Below, piece by piece: positions 61,358 through 64,000 of a stretch of 64,000 bases of DNA (the first letter of the stretch is position 1; each line of letters opens with the position of its first letter). The position numbers and the translations under genes were made by a program. The notes beneath the pieces were generated by a model. The model saw only the letters and a program-made list of their open reading frames with translations, was not told the origin of the DNA and did not search any database. The stretch comes from Colwellia sp. (GTDB lineage Bacteria > Pseudomonadota > Gammaproteobacteria > Enterobacterales > Alteromonadaceae), in NCBI GenBank assembly GCA_026196955.1, contig JAPHTO010000061.1, positions 1 through 64,000 on the forward strand, written 5' to 3'.

Positions 61358-62254
61358 CTAGTTTTTTTGTAGTACCTTTACGCTAAACACAGCTAATAAA
61401 CAGCCTGAAATCAACCCGAGTAAATGTGCAGTATTGGCCATATTAATAGGCAATAAATCCACAAAGCCTAAGACTAACCAGAACAATAAAAAGCCAACAA
61501 TAGGCTTAGATAACGATAAGCCTTTTTCTGGTGCCAAATAACCATACCACCACACAAACCCCATCAAAGCGTATACTACCCCAGATAAGCCACCAAAGTT
61601 TGACCCTGAGACAAAAAACTGCCCCAAATTAGAAAAAATAGCAGAAATTAACAACAGGTTAATTAACATCGTCTTACCTAATACTTTTTCGATACTACCA
61701 CCTAATTGCCACCACCACATGGTATTGAACACAATATGTAGCCAAGAAAAATGAAAAAAAGCAGGGCCAAGGATCCGCCAAGGCTCAGCGAAAAAAGCAT
61801 CAAGTGACAAACGCGGGTAAAACTGTAGCTGAGCAAAGATATTTTGTGCCCAACCGAGATAACTCCCTAAAAAAACCAACCAACACAGTACAAAAACAAC
61901 TAATGTCACTATACCGGCATGAGCTAAAAAATTTTCTTTAAAACTAGCAAGAAGCGTTAAATCATTCGCTTCAACAGTAACAGTGTCGCCATGCTGCCAT
62001 GCCGCTTGCTGATACTTGCTATGATAAGGATGCTTGATAAATTGCTCAAACTCTGCTTTTGCTTGAGCGGTTTTATCGTGTTGACAAAAAATAGTAAAAG
62101 CAAGCTTAGAGCTATCTGATGCGTGCTGTTTTTGAGCCTCAACAACCTGCGCAGCAATACCTAAAGACACCAAATAGTTAGCAAATAAGTGGGCAATATT
62201 TTTTTGCTCAATTTGTACTAGAGGTGACAAATCATCACTTACTTGCCCTGTCAT
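61358..62254 (-). CDS. glpG: rhomboid intramembrane serine protease
   Basis: A 298-residue protein. An N-terminal cytoplasmic domain (about residues 1-95) precedes six helices. The active-site motif is NFGGLSGVVYALMGFVWW, with the serine in GxSG, and the catalytic histidine is in NMANTAHLLGLISGCLL. The first helix region holds the WR-containing loop AEPWRILGPAFFHFSWLHIVFN. ATG 62254 has AAGG six bases upstream; the ATG at 62260 is too close to it. It is co-oriented with glpE two or eight bases after that gene's stop, so the two probably form one unit. Confidence 0.92.
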   Translation of the reverse strand: MTGQVSDDLSPLVQIEQKNIAHLFANYLVSLGIAAQVVEAQKQHASDSSKLAFTIFCQHDKTAQAKAEFEQFIKHPYHSKYQQAAWQHGDTVTVEANDLTLLASFKENFLAHAGIVTLVVFVLCWLVFLGSYLGWAQNIFAQLQFYPRLSLDAFFAEPWRILGPAFFHFSWLHIVFNTMWWWQLGGSIEKVLGKTMLINLLLISAIFSNLGQFFVSGSNFGGLSGVVYALMGFVWWYGYLAPEKGLSLSKPIVGFLLFWLVLGFVDLLPINMANTAHLLGLISGCLLAVFSVKVLQKN

Positions 62255-62262
62255 TTGCATCC

Positions 62263-62607
62263 TTAGCGAGATATTTTATCTGGGTACTGTAATTGCCACT
62301 GAGTATAGCCACCATCAAGAGAATATACCTGGGTAAAATCTTGGCTGATCAGAAACTGAGCGGCTTGCTGACTAGAATGACCATGATAGCAACACACTAC
62401 TACTGGCGCATCAGGATCAGCCTCACGCAAAAAGTCAGCTAAACTCTCGTTGGTTAAATGTATCGCATCAGTGATACGACCATTCGCAAACGCATTAGCA
62501 TCTCGAATATCAACCACTACATGACTTTGATCATTGAGTACTTGTGCTAACTCATCCACTTGCATATGAATAAAAGTTTGCCCATTTGTCGTATCATTAC
62601 TCGACAC
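62263..62607 (-). CDS. glpE: thiosulfate sulfurtransferase GlpE (single-domain rhodanese)
   Basis: A 114-residue single rhodanese domain. It starts [23 protein letters not shown], with [16 protein letters not shown] (the DxR...HIxGAI pattern) and the active-site loop [17 protein letters not shown], in which the second of two adjacent cysteines carries the persulphide. The end [13 protein letters not shown] is typical. It passes sulfur from thiosulfate to a thiol acceptor in the cytoplasm. It lies between tdh and glpG, three bases from tdh, as in relatives. Confidence 0.92.
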   Translation of the reverse strand: MSSNDTTNGQTFIHMQVDELAQVLNDQSHVVVDIRDANAFANGRITDAIHLTNESLADFLREADPDAPVVVCCYHGHSSQQAAQFLISQDFTQVYSLDGGYTQWQLQYPDKISR

Positions 62608-62610
62608 AAT

Positions 62611-63636
62611 TTACTCCCAATTTAAAATAACCTTACCTGATTGTCCTGAACGCATAACATCAAAACCCTGCTGAAAATCATCAATATCATAGTGATGGGT
62701 AATAATGGGCGTCAAATCTAAACCAGACTGTATTAAGCTTGCCATTTTATACCAAGTTTCAAACATTTCGCGACCATAAATACCTTTAATGGTTAAACCT
62801 TTAAAGATAACTTGGCTCCAATCAATGGACATTTCTTTACCAGGAATACCTAACATGGCAATTTTACCGCCATTATTCATGTTTTCTAACATGCTGGTAA
62901 ACGCCATTGGTACGCCTGACATTTCTAATCCCACATCAAAGCCTTCGGTCATGCCTAACTCTGTCATAACCTCAGCCAGACTTTCTTTAGAGACATCTAC
63001 GGCACGTGTTGCCCCCATTTTTTTCGCCAGATCAAGTCGGTATTCATTAATGTCAGTGATCACCACATGACGAGCACCAACATGTTTTGCCACCGCCGCA
63101 GCCATAATACCAATAGGGCCAGCTCCAGTGATCAACACATCTTCACCGACCAAATCAAAAGATAAAGCCGTATGTACCGCATTACCAAAAGGGTCGAAAA
63201 TAGCGGCTAAATCATCAGAAATTTCATCCGGTAATTTAAAGGCATTGTACGCTGGGATCACAAGATATTCAGCAAAAGCACCTGCTCGGTCTACCCCAAC
63301 ACCGACAGTATTTCTACACAGATGCGTTCTACCACCACGACAGTTACGACAATGACCACAGGTAATATGCCCCTCACCCGAAACTCTATCACCTAGGTTA
63401 AAGCCTTTAACTTCTTGTCCAATGCCAACGACTTCACCGGCATATTCGTGACCAACAACCATAGGAACGGGAATAGTATTTTGTGACCATTCATCCCAAT
63501 TATAAATATGAATATCGGTACCACAAATGGCTGTTTTCTTTATTTTGATTAATAAATCATTGTGACCTAATTTAGGCTTTTCGGTACGCGTTAACCAAAT
63601 ACCTTGCTCTGGTTTTAGTTTTGATAATGATTTCAT
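62611..63636 (-). CDS. tdh: L-threonine 3-dehydrogenase
   Basis: A 341-residue zinc-dependent medium-chain dehydrogenase. Catalytic zinc ligands are in [19 protein letters not shown] (cysteine) and [13 protein letters not shown] (His-Glu). The structural zinc site is [17 protein letters not shown]. The NAD site is [18 protein letters not shown]. It oxidises threonine to 2-amino-3-ketobutyrate, which Kbl splits to glycine and acetyl-CoA. It is 90 bases from kbl, in the same orientation. Confidence 0.95.
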   Translation of the reverse strand: MKSLSKLKPEQGIWLTRTEKPKLGHNDLLIKIKKTAICGTDIHIYNWDEWSQNTIPVPMVVGHEYAGEVVGIGQEVKGFNLGDRVSGEGHITCGHCRNCRGGRTHLCRNTVGVGVDRAGAFAEYLVIPAYNAFKLPDEISDDLAAIFDPFGNAVHTALSFDLVGEDVLITGAGPIGIMAAAVAKHVGARHVVITDINEYRLDLAKKMGATRAVDVSKESLAEVMTELGMTEGFDVGLEMSGVPMAFTSMLENMNNGGKIAMLGIPGKEMSIDWSQVIFKGLTIKGIYGREMFETWYKMASLIQSGLDLTPIITHHYDIDDFQQGFDVMRSGQSGKVILNWE

Positions 63637-63726
63637 GACTTATCTCTTTCTTTTCTATTGCTTTTCTCTGTGCTAAAAATGTTTTACTGGCTAGTTATCA
63701 GCCAATTTGATGCTAGATAGCAAACG

Positions 63727-64000
63727 TTAAATGATGGCCATTTCTTTACCAATACGCGTAAAGGCAGAAATAGCTTGATCGAGTTGCGCTTTCGTATGCG
63801 CTGCTGAAATTTGCGTACGGATACGTGCTTGACCTTTTGGAACAACCGGAAAAGAGAAACCAATCACGTAAATACCTTCCGCTAACAACTTGTTGGCCAT
63901 TTCACTAGCCACTTTCGCATCACCCAACATGACCGGGACAATGGCATGATCTGCACCTGCACAGGTAAAGCCTGCGGCTTCCATTTCGCTGCGAAAATAA
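63727..64000 (-). CDS. kbl: 2-amino-3-ketobutyrate CoA ligase, C-terminal part
   Basis: The frame runs off the right edge; about 91 residues of the C-terminus are visible, ending at the stop at 63727. Recognised by the C-terminal domain of the PLP-dependent alpha-oxoamine synthase family: DHAIVPVMLGDAKVASEMAN, then LAEGIYVIGFSFPVVPKGQA, ending RIRTQISAAHTKAQLDQAI. The catalytic lysine and cofactor site lie outside. It works with Tdh to make glycine from threonine. Identification is firm given the following tdh gene. Confidence 0.93.
   Translation of the reverse strand, partial: YFRSEMEAAGFTCAGADHAIVPVMLGDAKVASEMANKLLAEGIYVIGFSFPVVPKGQARIRTQISAAHTKAQLDQAISAFTRIGKEMAII

Noticed and set aside
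1-64000. CRISPR arrays, tRNA or rRNA genes, insertion sequences
   Set aside because: No regularly spaced repeats, no cloverleaf ends with CCA and T-loop patterns, no transposase motifs were found by eye on either strand.

Overview
The window reads as chromosome of a marine gammaproteobacterium of the Alteromonadales, most like Colwellia or a close relative. The basis is AT-rich DNA, the housekeeping blocks plsB, ubiC-ubiA and glpG-glpE-tdh-kbl, and protein sequences of that type. This is inference; no 16S gene lies here. No rRNA, tRNA, CRISPR array or insertion sequence was recognised.

Region 1 (1-4.1 kb) looks like a chromosomal integron gene-cassette array, or an integrase-less remnant of one. 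It holds small, functionally unrelated, same-strand genes: a VOC fragment, GNAT plus DUF2750, ASCH, two tiny membrane proteins, a DUF2846 lipoprotein, a methyltransferase and an anchored orphan. They are separated by attC-like imperfect palindromes that begin near TAACAA and end near GCGTTATG. No integrase is in view. Region 2 (4.1-6.25 kb) continues with small + strand genes (GNAT, ABM monooxygenase, membrane protein, Sel1 protein) without clear attC sites.

Region 3 (6.3-28.9 kb) is a polyamine and gamma-glutamyl catabolism island. It has two PuuB-type oxidases, PuuC, a PuuR-like regulator, PuuD-PuuA with an omega-aminotransferase, gamma-glutamyltransferase, a TonB-dependent receptor, an SLC13-like permease, an AraC regulator with AzlCD, a YtcJ-type amidohydrolase, DUF3422, and an SMR exporter with an unknown membrane partner. 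A motif resembling the E. coli PuuR operator recurs 30-45 bp upstream of puuB1, puuR and puuD. Together these genes would take putrescine through gamma-glutamyl intermediates to GABA and succinate.

Region 4 (29.2-34.0 kb) is a three-gene 2-oxoacid:ferredoxin oxidoreductase operon with a GltD-like FAD/NAD(P)/Fe-S protein. Region 5 (34.1-46.8 kb) holds an AGCS symporter, a NYN protein, a diguanylate cyclase, plsB, an MlaC-like protein with a divergent TetR regulator sharing three operators, an orphan PD-(D/E)XK-type protein, a phospholipase D family enzyme and an AbgT transporter.

Region 6 (46.9-53.1 kb) is a compact eight-gene minus-strand operon: YHS protein, thioredoxin, DUF2282 bufferin-like precursor, DUF692 MNIO enzyme, DUF2063 partner, DoxX, DsbA-like protein and an alpha/beta-hydrolase-OsmC fusion. 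It is divergent from an AraC regulator. It fits a copper-binding RiPP (bufferin) system with added thiol and redox genes. Region 7 (53.1-64 kb) has a ModF-like double ABC ATPase with a degenerate first site, a TSUP permease, a cold-shock/DUF1294 fusion, a TRAP transporter (dctPQM), ubiA-ubiC, a FliL-like protein, glpG-glpE, tdh and the 3' part of kbl.
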